Position numbers and translations under genes: made by a program. A DNA stretch of 64,000 bases from Gigaspora margarita. Its lineage: Eukaryota; Glomeromycota; Glomeromycetes; Diversisporales; Gigasporaceae. The notes beneath the pieces were generated by a model that saw only the letters and a list, made by a program, of their open reading frames with translations, was not told where the DNA came from and searched no databases. The stretch's first letter is position 1, and every line of letters starts with the position of its first letter. Location: positions 140,517 through 204,516 of the forward strand of contig WTPW01000362.1 of NCBI GenBank assembly GCA_009809945.1, given 5' to 3'. Shown here piece by piece: positions 12,190-24,379 of this stretch.

Positions 12190-13304
12190 CCATATTTGCG
12201 CATAATAGCGGGCCGGGGCGTTATTTCGGATTTTGATTTTTTAAAAAATTGAGCTTTTTTGCTCAAAATAGCGCCCATGCGCATCCCGAAATAACGCGCA
12301 CCCACCTTATATAACATAGTGCTCAAAGCGGGTTCATATCATTTCACCAACAATCACTTCAAATACAGAAAAGTTCACTTCGTAGACAGTTTATTTCATT
12401 GACAGCTCATTTCGCAAGTTTTTTTTTATAATTTTTTTAACCTTAACTCTAATTTTAAACCCAACTCTAACGACATTGGTTAGAATTACATGTCAGTGAA
12501 ATGGGCTATCGGAAATATACTGTTTACTGTAACTATTAAGGTGGGAGTGCGTATGCGTTTAGCCAATTTAACTCTAATAGTTACTAGAAGATAAGTTTAT
12601 GATTTACTCAAATAGAGGTCTCTTTAACACTATACTAGTTTACTTCCTTTATTTTTCTTAAGTAAAATTGGGGAAAACTTTCTAATATTGTATTCTATTG
12701 TAAGTCTTTATTGAAGTCGAATTCATTCGTTTATATACATTTGAATTTAATAGATGACACGTTAACGGCACTTTAACATGTTGTTTAACACACTACGTGA
12801 TAGTCCAGCACGTTGACGTGCTATTGAGAATGTTTATAATCTGAGCCCTTTAACACGTATACATGCTAACACATTAACGTGTTATGAAGATTTTACAAAA
12901 ATGGATGATTATATGTCAATCATAAAGTTTACCAGACTTCGACTAACATTTAATGAATTATAAAAAAAAATAGAAATGAAAGTTATCTATACTAAATAAA
13001 GAGAAGATCTATTTACAAATTGGGGGTAAACTAATTGGGAAATTCGAATCTAATGTCACAATTTCGAATTGTCACACTATGAAATGAACTTATCTGTAAT
13101 TTAATCGTCTGTAAAAATAAGCTTTTGGAGAAGTAAGTTCAATGTCTTTAAAGTGTTTGTCAGTGATTGAACCAATTCCAAATATTGGTACAGGATTTCA
13201 AAAAAAAAAGCCATTTTGACTCAAAATAAGCGCATGCGCATTTCAAAATAATGTGCAGGGGTCCAAAATAATGCGCAGGGAGGCGTTATTACGCGCAAAT
13301 ACGG
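12190..13304. mobile_element. TA-flanked element with GC-rich ends, 1.1 kb
   Basis: The ends CCATATTTGCGCATAATAGCG and, inverted, CCGTATTTGCGCGTAATAACG are flanked by TA (12,188-12,189; 13,305-13,306). Subterminal copies of GCGTTATTTCG, ATGCGCAT and AATAATGCGCAGG stand out in AT-rich surroundings. The matching sequence in copy B (AATATCTTAGTAAG near 19,620) is uninterrupted. Internal sequence near 12,340 (TTTCACCAACAATCACTTC) is shared with the element at 46,987-47,293. No coding region. Confidence 0.8.
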
Positions 13305-13352
13305 TATGAGTTTTTCTAAGTAAATAAACTTATCTTCATAGAGTATCTATTA

Positions 13353-14121
13353 TGTGTTGTCTACTGAAACATTCCAGTAAAAATTACTAGAAATAGATGA
13401 TCACTAGAACTAACTGAAACAAATAAATAAAATATTTGCTTCCAGTTACAGATTGTTAATGGACCCTTTCAGTAGAGATTTTTAGTACTAGAAAAGGTTC
13501 TAGTAACTTCCAGTGACTTCCAGTAGCTTCTAGTGGCATTCAACTTTCTGTCACTCATATTTAATATTATAGATTAATATTTAAATTTATAAACTTTGAT
13601 ATTGATAAAATAATTATTTTATTTATATATATAATACAGTAGTAAACAGATTTTTTTACATTATGTTTCTTAAAAGTAGACTACAAGTATTACAAAAATT
13701 TTACTACTATTTTGCATTGCTTGATTAGATATGATCCAAATATTGTCACACAAATACAAAATTAAAAAAATCCCCAACTATATACAATACTAATTTATAA
13801 GTTCAAGCTAAAATGCTGTATAAAATCTTATTATATTTTACAAAAAAAAGTTATTAGTACAGAATGAGTTATTGTTAGCATTAGAATTATTGAGAAGGAA
13901 CATAGTAAAAGTTGATATAATTAATAATTCATAATTAATTTGCTTGTGTTAGTAGACTGTTTCTATAAAAAATCATATGTATTTACTTATGCATTTTTAT
14001 TGGTCAATATTACTTAGGTTCCAGTAAAAAAATTCTTCTAGTAAAAAACCTCACTAGAACTATTAGAAGACTAAAAAAATTAGTCATCTAGTAGGATTCC
14101 AGAGTTTTAGCAGCAATACTA
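13353..14121. mobile_element. hAT-like MITE, 769 bp, perfect 8-bp duplication
   Basis: The identical 8-mer ATCTATTA flanks it (13,345-13,352 and 14,122-14,129). Ends resemble GTGTTGTCTACTGAAAC and, inverted, GTATTGCTGCTAAAAC. The interior has many CTTCCAGTA and TTCTAGTAA words in both orientations. Copy B carries a single uninterrupted site (TATTTATTAGATAGAAG near 19,666). No coding capacity. Confidence 0.8.
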
Positions 14122-14214
14122 ATCTATTAGACAAAAGTACCTGCACAATATGTCATTAGTTATTTTGCCAAGTGAGTAAAGTTCTGTAATGAAACCCACA
14201 AGTACATAGCAAAC

Positions 14215-15057
14215 CAGTGATAGTAAATGACCTAAAATAACCCAAATGATCTAAAATAACCCAAATAACCCAAATGACAAATTACTAGTTATTGGGTTAT
14301 TTTGAGGCTCAAATGATCTAGAAGGTCATTTAAGATATGTTAGTTAAGATTCTAATACTTTTTAGCCAATCAGAATTGGCTATCAAACAAAATTAAAACA
14401 TAATCAATAATTGTAGCTATAAGTCAATTAATATTTATGTTTTAAGTAAAGTTGATCGAAATAATAAATTGTATATTTTGAACACCTTACTTAAGACATA
14501 AATATTAATTAATTTAGTAAAAATTTGGAATTTTAATCTATAGCTAAGATTATCAATAATGAAAGTAATAAAGTTTTGATAACTTTTTATATGAGCAATT
14601 CAACTAATAAAATTATTTTATATGCCAATGAACTAAATCAACTTAATACCAATAACATAATGCTCTTGTCATGATTTAATAGCTTGAAGTTATTTAAATA
14701 TTGATTAAGCAATTGAATTATTTACTATTTCTAGATAGAACTAGGCATATAATCTATTAATACCTAGCCCAACCCAGCTTACTTCAAAACCTATATATAT
14801 GCATTATTGTTATGTAGTTAAAGTTAATCAATCTATATAAAAATATTAGATATGGGATACAAACACTATATGCATAATGATCTAATGACTAAATGATCCT
14901 CAAATGATCTCGATCATTTCTAAATAATCATAGTCATTTGGTTATAAGTCATTTCTAAATGATACAAAATTGAGATGTTTATTAATGACTAGTCATTTTA
15001 GAATCATTTGAGATCATTTGAAAAATTTGCAAATAACCAGATCATTTATCATTACTA
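14215..15057. mobile_element. hAT-like MITE, 843 bp, perfect 8-bp duplication
   Basis: The left end is CAGTGATAGTAAATGACC; the right, read inwards, is TAGTAATGATAAATGATC. The 8-mer TAGCAAAC flanks both sides (14,207-14,214; 15,058-15,065). Copy B has one TAGCAAAC at the same place (19,757-19,764), a direct empty site. It is related to the element at 2,759-3,484 and repeats AAATGATC and AAATAACC words. Confidence 0.92.
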
Positions 15058-15065
15058 TAGCAAAC

Positions 15066-15890
15066 TCTAAATAGAGGACCTAGGTAAGAAAAAGTCTTAC
15101 TTGAAGAAGAATATTAATATTAGCTATATTGGTGCTAAGCAGTGTTGTACATTTTTACTGTCCCAGCCTTTTTTTGGCATGTCCCAATGTCCCAATGTCC
15201 TAGTGTTCCAAGTGTTCCAACTATGTTCCAAGTCTTAATAATTAATAAATTAATTTAAAAAAATATATGATTATATATTTTTCTAGGTGCTGAACACATT
15301 TCTAAAAAAATTAAATTAGATTTTTTAAGTAATTTCAATTTAAAAAATTGCCCAAAATGTTCCAAAATGTCCCGACTCATGTCCCAACTGTCCTATGTAC
15401 AATACTGGTGCTAAGTGCAAGGTCAAGGAAGTCTTGTCAGCTATGATTAGTTATTTAGAAGTTCTCTGGTGGCAATTATAGTTGGTTGATGATCAAAAAG
15501 AGACCTTACTAGTGAAAGGTAAACAAATAAAAGAACAAAAAAATATGTTACCTGGAGTTAATATAGAAAATAGAGTGCATAGAGTGATTAATATTGGTAG
15601 TTAAAAGAATAGTAGGTATAGTAGTTGAAATCATAAAATCTTAATAGTAATACAAGTGAAGTTATATCACTATACTCATTATAGACCATGATTGTACTAT
15701 ATGCATAAGAAACCAGAACACTTAGCTCATAATTGTTTGGCTCAGGAAATTGGTATTGAAAATAAAAGTTTGATAGAAGAATATATAAAGATTCTAAAAG
15801 TGAAAGATATGAGATATGTAAAGTTTGTCAATACAAAAAATAGTAATATTAGGGGATACAAAAAGCTAGTCATAGAAGAAATATAAATAT
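15066..15890 (+). pseudogene. Frame-broken gag-like zinc-knuckle gene relic
   Basis: After removal of the MITE at 15,140-15,407 the frame reads through SYIGAKCKVKEVLSAMISYL and a charged stretch. At about 15,690-15,737, DCTIC in one frame and HKKPEHLAHNC in another give, with a small frameshift, a retroviral-type CCHC knuckle (CX2CX4HX4C). A stop interrupts the upstream part near 15,480. Such knuckles belong to gag-type proteins. No polymerase follows, so the element type cannot be named. Alternatively it is a host zinc-knuckle protein. Confidence 0.5.
15140..15407. mobile_element. hAT-like MITE, 268 bp, perfect 8-bp duplication
   Basis: The ends CAGTGTTGTACAT and, inverted, CAGTATTGTACAT are flanked by identical GTGCTAAG (15,132-15,139; 15,408-15,415). 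The interior carries GTCCCAATGTCCCAA-type direct repeats. Its centre matches the opposite strand of the element at 879-1,158. It interrupts the gag-like relic. Confidence 0.9.
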
Positions 15891-15984
15891 TATAAAAAAT
15901 AACTTAAGAACAAAAAAAGGTAAACATTTATATCAAAAAGATTGAATACAAAGAATCAATCATTATCAAATATTAGAAGATATA

Positions 15985-17130
15985 GATAATATTAATAGAA
16001 TGTATGATAAAGCTATTGTCATCATCATAGAATTGGAGCTAAATAAATAAACATAGGGCCTTTGCTAATTATCAAAAAATAAGTTTCTATTGAAAAAGCA
16101 CTTAACATTGGTGATTGTTATTATTATAGAAATTGAAATGATAATTAAGTAAAAAAGCATAAAGCATTTGGTTATTACCAAAAATTTGCTAAGTATGATA
16201 ACCTGAAGGGACAATATAATACCAGGTTGTGCTATTAGTATAGAATAAGAACTATCCAAGGTATCAAAGGAGAAAAGAAAATATTCAAATATAATCAGAA
16301 ATCAGCAGATCTGAGTAATGCTAATGAAACTTATATGGTTGATTATTGTACTAGAAAAGAAGTCAAAAAAGATCAGTATAAGGCAACTAATTATCAACAA
16401 AAATCTGCTAATAAAGGACAAAAGGAGTCCAAACATGAGGTAAAACATACTGAAGAAGAAAATTTGAATGAATAGTATGGCCTTGGAATCAGTTATCAAA
16501 ATGGGATTGGAGTTGAAAGAGTTAAAAATAAAAATTCTGGTTGCTATCAAAAATCTTCCAAAATAAATGGTATTGATAAATTATATTAAAAAAATATAGA
16601 AAGATTTACATACACATAAAAGTTGAATAGAGAAGTAACTCTGGATATCAAATCTGCTAATGAGACTTCTAATAATGAAGATAAGATAAAAAGTAACTGT
16701 AAAATGAAGATAACTAGAGTTTGTAAAGCAAATGCAAATATGTGTAGGAATACTGATAATGTTAATATTGTTAGAGGTACAATATTGAAGACCTAAAATA
16801 ATGGAATGACTAATATTGGATATTATTATCAATGCAAAACTAAGGTCTCAATAGAGATGCTAAAAAGGAGTTTTAGGTACAAATAATGCATATGTTACAT
16901 ACTAATTGATCAGATTTGTAAACAGGCAATCAAATTATAAACAGTTAATAATATGAATATTGAATTATATTACCAATTATAAATAGTCAGTATTACAAAT
17001 ACCAAAATAAGATACAATTAAGAAAAATTATAACAATTAGTAATATAAATACCAAAGTATAATGATTATAAAATAGCTAGTAGATTGATGTATAAGCATA
17101 AAAATCAAGAATAATTGAAATTGAAAATCA
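15985..17130 (+). pseudogene. Sel1-like repeat protein pseudogene
   Basis: The plus-strand frames contain repeated peptides such as KHKAFGYYQKFAKYDN, FKYNQKSADLSNANETYMVD and YKATNYQQKSANKG, plus ISYQNGIGVERVKNKNSG. These match the Sel1 repeat (helical, about 36 residues, GxxYxxGxGVxKDxxKAxxYYQKSA). Sel1 proteins are scaffolds and are very numerous in arbuscular mycorrhizal fungi, often fused to kinases. Here stops and frameshifts interrupt nearly every repeat, and no start or kinase domain is found. Open frames on the minus strand here are antisense shadows. Confidence 0.7.
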
Positions 17131-17185
17131 AAAAAAGATATTTCTTCTAGTTAGGAACATTATATTATTATATTTTTATTTTTTT

Positions 17186-18480
17186 AGGAGCTACTATTTC
17201 CACTATGGTATTTTGCTATTTCTCTATAGTTACATAAAAAGTTCTATTTTTAGAATTCACTTTAACTTTAATTTTAACTCTAACTCTAACCCTAACCCTA
17301 AAAACTAATAACAGTTAAATAATCCTTTTTTGGCCTCTAACTAAAAGTTGTAAAGCTCATTTTTCTAATTTTAATAGTAGTTAAATTATCAAAATCGGCC
17401 TAGTGGATCCCAAGATACTTGGGATCAAAGAAGAGAACATAAGGATTGGCAAATTTACTGTTACACAAAGTATAGAAAATGATATCAAATGACAAATTAT
17501 GATTGTACAGAATTTTATTATCACAATTGACTTTGAATTCTTAAGTAAAGTTGTTCTTTGGCTCAAAACATGCTAGTTTTTTAAAATGTGTTTATTATTT
17601 TCTTAGTAAAATTTTTAACTACAATAATAAACTTCTCAAAACATATGTAAAGAAGTTAGAAAAAAAGCTATTAAATGAAAATTTGTGATTTGTACAGAGC
17701 TTTATTATTACAATTGACTTTGGGCTCTTAAATAAAATTGTTTTTTGGCTCAAAAAATGCTAGTTTTTTAAAATAAATTTTATTAGTTTCTTAGTAAATT
17801 TTTACTATAATAAAAAAACTTTTCAAAATGTATGTAAAAAAAATGAATAGTTTGTGTAATAGTAAATTTTCTGATCCTTATATTCTCTTCTTTGATCCCA
17901 AGTATCTTGGGATCCACTAGACTGATTTTGATAATTTAACTACTATTAGAATCAAAAAAAATGAGCTCTACAACTTTTAATTAGGAACCAAAGAAGATTT
18001 ACTTATTAGTTTTAAAGTAAAATTATAGTAAATTTATAATATATTATAGAAAAAATATGTTTGTTACTAGCGGTGACAGTTACCAGAGCATGATCGACCA
18101 ATTAGATTGTATAATGTTATGATCAAATCAAAACAAAGCATCAAAAAAACTTACTATTGTTAGGAACAGAGTTAGAGGTATAGTTAGGGTTAGAGTAAAG
18201 CTTTAAATATAGTAAAACTTTGCTAAGAATTTTTTTTTTTGTATAAAAAAAATTAGGTTCATAGACAAAATTTTAAGTTAGAAGTGATTTTTAAAAAATC
18301 AAAGTTTTTGCTTTTTTATATTATGCATATCCTTTGATCTAATTGGTCAATCACACTCTAGTGACTATCACCACCAGTAACAAATAGATTCATCCTATAT
18401 TATATTAAATATTAAAAATAGAAATTCTTGTATAACCATGGTAGAAATAGCAAAATACCATGGTGGAAATAGGCACCCCT
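17186..18480. mobile_element. Long inverted-repeat element, 1.3 kb
   Basis: The left end, containing CTATTTCCACTATGGTATTT, is repeated inverted at the right (CTATTTCCACCATGGTATTT), both continuing into TTGCTATTTCT. Inside is a second, larger palindrome (about 17,310-18,010) with arms holding GATCCCAAGTATCTTGGGATC and AAAGTTGTAAAGCTC. CTAACCCTAACCCTAA (about 17,280-17,295) lies between the outer and inner repeats and has an inverse counterpart near 18,180. No clear target duplication is seen. Confidence 0.7.
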
Positions 18481-18751
18481 TTATTTATTGTGTAATTCAA
18501 TTAGTAATAAGTTGAAAAAATTACAAAATAGTAGTTTATATAGGATAATTAGAAAATTTGCATGGATATAAACTTTAGAGATGAAGTTCTAGTGGGTCTA
18601 GCTTGTATTGTAGTTGATTTCATTACCCCAAAATTTGTGGTACCAATTAGGACCTAGAAATAGCATGATCAGTAATTTGGGGTCTTGTATAACTTTAATT
18701 AAAAGTCTAAATGTTGATTGTATAAATGATGTGTAAATAATTATATAATAA

Positions 18752-19516
18752 GGTAGTAACTATAAATAATATTATATACTCTTATATAGTAGCTCTTGAC
18801 CCCTAGACTATATAAAAAAAATTAAAATCCATATATTTATATATATAAATTTACAAAAACTTGGATATATTATAACACAGTAACCTGATTTGAATAATTT
18901 TGGTACCATCGATTTGTCTTTATGAGAAAATAAAATGATACCAAAATCATTTAATTTGGATTACTGGATCAAGAATTATTTACAAAAAACTATTAATTAT
19001 ATGGGGTCTTTGCTAGAAAACCACAGTTAGAGACTATTTGGATTTTGGAAATAAAATTTGAAATTGCTAGCTATCTATTAATCCTATTAAATAAACTTTT
19101 TTTCATTTTATAAAGCTATTTAAGCTTTATAAAGCAAAAAAATGTTTATTCAAATTGAATTAATAAATAGCTAGCAATTTCAAATTTTATTTCCAAAATC
19201 TAAATAGTCTCTAACTGTGGTTTTCCTAGCAAAGACCCCATATAGTAATTTTATAAAAAAAGATATAACCAATAGTATTTTGTTAATAACTCTTTATTCA
19301 GTAATCCAACTCAAATGATTTTTATGCTATTTGAATCCTCTCTTTAAAATGATTTAATGGTACCAAAATTATTCAATTTGGACCTCTGGATCAAAATTTA
19401 GACAAATTTTTATAAAAAAATTACATTATATTTTTTGATCCCTCTATTTATTGAAAAATGTTATATTTTGTTTAACCCCTTCTCTCCTCTTGTATAATGT
19501 TATAATAGATGCCCCT
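18752..19516. mobile_element. Insertion in copy B with nested palindrome
   Basis: This stretch is absent from copy A. Its two halves carry inverted versions of TGGTACCAAAATTATTCAA and of GATCAAGAATT-like words, so it is an imperfect foldback. The borders are approximate and no clean target duplication is seen. Confidence 0.55.
19002..19240. mobile_element. Foldback MITE, 239 bp, TA-flanked
   Basis: A near-perfect palindrome: the ends TGGGGTCTTTGCTAG and CTAGCAAAGACCCCA are exact inverses, and the match continues for about 85 bp on each arm. TA lies on both sides (19,000-19,001; 19,241-19,242). It is nested in the insertion 18,752-19,516. The high arm identity suggests recent activity. Confidence 0.8.
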
Positions 19517-19765
19517 AATCAATAACACAAATATAAATAGTAAATAATAAATAAGATATCGATCCCAAAGAAAAAAGTGCCTAGCTTTCATGCTCTTAAA
19601 AAGGTAGGTTTTGATCTAATAATATCTTAGTAAGTTTTTTTAAGGAATAAACTTATTTGCATGAAGTATTTATTAGATAGAAGTACCTGAACGGTAATCA
19701 TATTGCCAAGTGAGTAAAGCTCTTTAGTAAAACCACACAAGTATATAGCAAACTATAAATGGCTA

Positions 19766-20803
19766 TTATCATACCAGAGATAACTGGAGAAATATTTACT
19801 TTTATGTATATATTTGCAAGTATTGTAGTTTGTGGTATAGTTGTCATTTTTTTCACCTTTACATCTTGTGTTGTTAGCTTTCTTTATTTTCTTTTTGCTA
19901 TCCTTACTTATTATTTTTACTGACTTTTGTTTTCTTGTGCCAAGGGCTGTTGCCCTTGTTTTTGGTGCAGGTGTATCTCTTTTTCTCCTAAGTCTTGTGA
20001 TGTTGTTTTTTCTAGAGCACTTAGAAGGTGTTTTCTGCAGAGTAATGTTAATTTTTACTGATTAGATTTTAATAATCTCATTATTATTAGAACCAGAAGT
20101 CTAGGAGAACCAACTTTATTAAAATAATAAAAAATATTATCTTAGTACAAAAAACTTAATAGGCTTTTTTAAATCAATAAAAAATTATTATTTAGATATG
20201 TTCTATATGATAAAATATAATGTGATCTGTATATGTCCATAGTCTTTCTAGTAACCAATTAAGAGTTAAATACAGTTAGATCAGATGTTTTAATTATTTT
20301 TGAATTGTTGCTTATATGAGTTTTATATCAAAAAAAAACTAAATTTTAGGCATTCAAATTTATAACTTAATAGATATTACAGATTAGATCTTTTAGTGAC
20401 TAGACCATTAAGTTATAAACTTAAAATGTGAAGTTTGTTTTTCCTGGTAGCATTTATATATTTTGAATATTTTTTAATTTTAAAATCAATCTAACTATAA
20501 TATTAAGTTATCAAACTAAAACATATCTTTTATACTTATAGTAAAAAGTAGCTTTTGGATTATTTTTACTAAATATAGTAGGTGAATAAATTTTATTTCT
20601 GTATTTATTAATTGATATATTTATAATTAGCTTATTGATATTGTCATTATATAACTCATTTGAATTATTGTACAAAATAATTTACATAATGCTTATATTG
20701 GTGATTTATGAATTGTAATATTGGTTAATAAAACATTAGCATTAGATATAGATATTAATAGCATATATAGCTCTGGAAGTTTTGCAAAGAAAACTATTCA
20801 CTA
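19766..20803. other. Unassigned sequence with a possible basic-peptide relic
   Basis: On the minus strand 20,065-19,841 can be read as a Lys/Arg-rich peptide (for example TRLRRKRDTPAPKTRAT), flanked by stops. I cannot assign it. The remainder is AT-rich, with no gene recognised. Confidence 0.25.
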
Positions 20804-22005
20804 CAGTGCCTGCTATAAATATCTGACCCCAGCAACTTCCCTGAATTAATTTGTAATGCCTTAAAATTTTTGGTGCATAAAGAGTGCCACAGATATAGAT
20901 TATCCATATTTTTTTGTGACTGATAAATCTCTATATCAGGATATCACATTATCATAAAGTTCATGCATTTTTACATATAATAATTACCACTAAATTTTTA
21001 AATAAAATATCTTTGCATGAACATGATCAATTTTATGTTTGATAGCTCCTTTAAATACTACATATATATAGAATTACAAAAAGTCATCAAATATTAAAAT
21101 TGATTATGTTGATGCTAAAATATTTTCATTTAAAATTTAGTTAATTATTGATATTAGGAAGGTGATGAAATAGGATCCTGGACATCTCTCATATAGGTTA
21201 TAACTGGATTTTGGCCAATTTTTGTCCAATATGCTAAAAATGACAAAATATATTTTTTTAAATAACTTTTGATCTAGTGATCAGAATTGAATGAACTTTT
21301 TTTTGTTAGATGCGCCTCACTGAGGGCTTCATTTTTTAAAAAAAGATTATTCAAATTAGACTATTAAATGCCAAGATATTTGCCAAATCTTTTTTTGCTT
21401 CTCAAATTTCAGGGGTTTTTGCTAAAAAAAATAAAGTATAAGCTCTGTACTAGATGTCTGGGGTCCTGATGAGATTTTTTAAAAAACTTAAATGCATATA
21501 TTTTGACAACCATGTAATTAATTTTAATATTTAAGGGCTCATTTGAATTTTACATGCATGTAGAATTCAAAAAAGCCTTTAAACATTAAAATTGATCCCA
21601 TTATTATCAAAATATTTTTGTTTAAAATTTGTCAGAATTAAATAATTATTTAATTTTTTCTTAAATTTTCAGCTATGATATTTTGAGACTAGCCTAACCC
21701 ACATCAACATTTGATGCTTTTTTTGAATTCTACAAGACCATAGAAGTTAAAAGAGCCCTTAAACATCGAGATTGACTGCATAATTGTCAGAAAATTTATA
21801 TTAATTTAAAAAAAAATGTGGGCTACAATATATATTCGTGATGAGTATGGCAATTTTTATTATAAATGCCCAATACAAATGTTTTATTATCTACAAAAAA
21901 GTATGTAATCAGCTTTTATGATATTCTTTTGCTAGAAAAAATTTCTAATTGCTTCAAATCCTCTATAGAAAATTACTTGGGGTCAGATATTTATAGCAGG
22001 TACTA
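20804..22005. mobile_element. TA-flanked element, 1.2 kb
   Basis: The ends CAGTGCCTGCTATAAATATC and, inverted, TAGTACCTGCTATAAATATC continue into TGACCCCA. TA flanks both sides (20,802-20,803; 22,006-22,007). The interior repeats a unit of roughly 190 bp at about 21,060, 21,540 and 21,730 (small hairpin around TAGAATT, then AAACATTAAAATTGAT). No transposase is recognised. Confidence 0.75.
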
Positions 22006-22079
22006 TAGAGAATTAGATATTTATTTTTTTATTCATGACATGAATATTTACTGTTATGTTCATTTATTTTACTAATTAA

Positions 22080-22470
22080 CTAATCAATTTAGAGCAAGGA
22101 AATCAATCTTAATCACATATAGTATTGTGTATCAATTTGTAACAATAGTAAAAGCATTGCTACATGTAATATATTTGGAAGAATCTAGTTTAATGTACCA
22201 GAGATAATTTATTATAAATGGTGTATATGGTCTAATCTGATTTTTACAGGGCTGTTTTCAAAGTTCCAGATTGGATGCATTGGATCTAGATTAGTATTTA
22301 TTCCTTTATTAGCAGGTTCTATAGCAAAATTATTAGCTAGACATTTTTTCACTTAATGAATAGATTGATTTATTAGTAAAATTTTTTATGATCTTGAAGC
22401 AAAATTTATCAATTCCAATCTAGCTAACCATGATTCTGTTACAATCTAACATATTCTAACCTAGAATTTT
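22080..22470 (-). repeat. Dispersed repeat D, copy 1
   Basis: It shares CACATATAGTATTGTGTATC, TAGCTAGACATTTTT, AATGAATAGATTGATTTATTA and AGTAAAATTTTT (some inverted) with copies at 28,560-28,760 and 31,980-32,170. No coding region. Confidence 0.5.
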
Positions 22471-22942
22471 GGGTACCCCTTATGAGTTAGTTGAGTATAT
22501 TTGTATAATTATTATATTATTTTTAAATGTTTTATTAATACCCTTAAACAACTCAAAATTATGAATTGTGAATTTTGCCAAAGTTACTTTTGTTGTTTGA
22601 TTATCTAATATTTTCAAACTGTTTTGGGCTAAAAAAAGTTCATGAATTTGAAAACATTTTTATAATGGTTTTGCAAAAATAAGCACAAAAACAAGTACAA
22701 GACATGATAAATTTGAGTTGGCAATATACTATTTAGATCAAAAACTATATGTAATTATTTAATAATTTAATTTATCAATAATTTTATAGTGATGAACTAC
22801 TAATATGTTTTCTATATATAAAAATAAGCCTTGTTTTTTAGATGCACAAGTTGTATTTTTTTCTGTTAATAATTTGTTGTAAGTTGATTCTTGCACACAA
22901 TGGCTATAAAGTTATAGAGATATTTGAAATATTACATATGAG

Positions 22943-24006
22943 TAGGGTTCCTCAAACTCAAATCAAATCAAATATTAAGCATATTTGAATTTGATCAATT
23001 TGATCAAATCAAATAAACCTTGATTTGAATTTGATTTGAATTAAAAATTCTGTATTTGAATTTGATTTTTACTTATAAATTATCAAATATTTCAAATATT
23101 TGATCAAATCAAATCAAATACAGTCTAACCTCGGTATAGTCACTCTTGATATAGTCACAACCTCATTATAATCACCTTTTTTATTTACCAAATAAATTTA
23201 TATTATTTTACTCTCTATATAGTTACAATTACTTTATAATCAATATTACACTATTTTTAAAAACAAAAGTTATAAAATTATATTAAATTTACTTTAATAA
23301 AGTCATAAAAGAATATAATATAGTTAATATATTAATAATAAGAATCAAAAATTTAAAAAACGTATATATAATTTTTTTTAAAAATTAGTTAATAAAATAA
23401 AAATCTAATTGATCACAAATTGTTGTTACATATAAACCTTTATTTGGTTATAAGCAAATAGATTACTGCGCATTAATAAAAGTTGTCTACATAATAAAAT
23501 ACATATATAGTAAAATTTTTATAATTTTTGAAGTTATTTTTATTATGTTGATTTTACATTTTACATAATACGAAAAAAAATAAAAATTTTTCATTTTTTC
23601 GTATAATGTAAAATATAAAATCAACATTATAAAAGTTACTTCAAAAATTATAAAAATTTTATTATATATGTATTTTATTATGTAGAACAATTTTTATTAA
23701 TGTGCAGTAATCTATTTTCTTCTAAAAAATAAAGATTTATATGTAGCAATGATTTGTGATCGTTTAAAAAATTTTTTTATAATCACATTATTTTACTATT
23801 TATTATTAAAGTGACTATATAAAGTTTATTATTTATAGTCACCTTTTGTTATAATTATCTAATTTCTGTTTTCCAAGGAGGTGATTATATCTAGATTAGA
23901 CTGTATTTATTAATTTGAATTTGTTTGATTTGAAAATTCTGTATTTGAATTTGATTTGAGTTCAAATATTTGATTGAATTAAATAAAATCAAATTGCAGA
24001 GCTCTA
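22943..24006. mobile_element. hAT-like MITE of TTTGATTTGAA repeats, split by a second MITE
   Basis: The ends TAGGGTTCCTCAAACT and, inverted, TAGAGCTCTGCAATTT match the element at 50,742-51,028. The flanks CATATGAG (22,935-22,942) and TATATGAG (24,007-24,014) agree at 7 of 8 bases. The body is almost entirely AAATCAAAT, TTTGAATTTGA and ATATTTGA words, interrupted by the TA element 23,121-23,903. Confidence 0.8.
23121..23903. mobile_element. Tigger/pogo-like foldback element, 783 bp
   Basis: The ends CAGTCTAACCTCGGTATAG and, inverted, CAGTCTAATCTAGATATAA are flanked by TA (23,119-23,120; 23,904-23,905). The interior at about 23,400-23,770 is a near-perfect palindrome centred near 23,585. The TIR type resembles Tigger/pogo ends and the 174-bp family at 31,708, 32,286 and 35,789. 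Nested in the hAT-like element 22,943-24,006. Confidence 0.82.
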
Positions 24007-24379
24007 TATATGAGAATATATACTTTTGCTTCTATTTTAATTAGGTTATTTCATTTGGTTGGCAATGTTAACTTTAAAATAATTGGTAGTTTTTTGTTAA
24101 ATAAAATGCAAAATTTGCTCTATAGTTTAATCATTTGAAATTTAATATCAATTTTCTCTAATTTTCATTTTAAAATTATTGGTCATTAAGTTAGCTATTT
24201 ATTAAAAGCATTTTTTATTATTATTATAAAAATTATAATGTTAATAAATATATTTACTATACTGTTGGATCTATACTATTATACAAAAAAAATTCAATAA
24301 TAAATTTTTATATGATACTATATATTTTAATTTTTAATAGTTTATCACCAACTCCAATAACAAATGCTCTGTAATAGAT

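Larger units (their letters stand above)
10556..15065 (+). repeat. Shared block, copy A, split by four insertions
   Basis: The segments 10,556-10,744, 12,114-12,189, 13,305-13,352, 14,122-14,214 and 15,058-15,065 join to match copy B (18,598-18,751 plus 19,517-19,765) in order and orientation, about 410 bp in all. Shared landmarks include ACTTTAATTAAAAGTCTAAA, TCGATCCCAA and GCCAAGTGAGTAAAG. Whatever is missing from copy B is an inserted element in copy A. The nature of the block (UTR or LTR of a retroelement?) is unknown; copy A leads into the gag-like relic. Confidence 0.8.
18598..19765 (+). repeat. Shared block, copy B (mostly empty sites)
   Basis: This matches copy A without its insertions. 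It has its own insertion at about 18,752-19,516. Beyond 19,765 the two copies diverge. It is the reference that lets four insertions in copy A be dated as later than the duplication. Confidence 0.8.

Noticed and set aside
16065-16832. Three minus-strand frames of 61-83 codons
   Set aside because: Antisense to the Sel1-repeat pseudogene, whose plus-strand peptides are recognisable.
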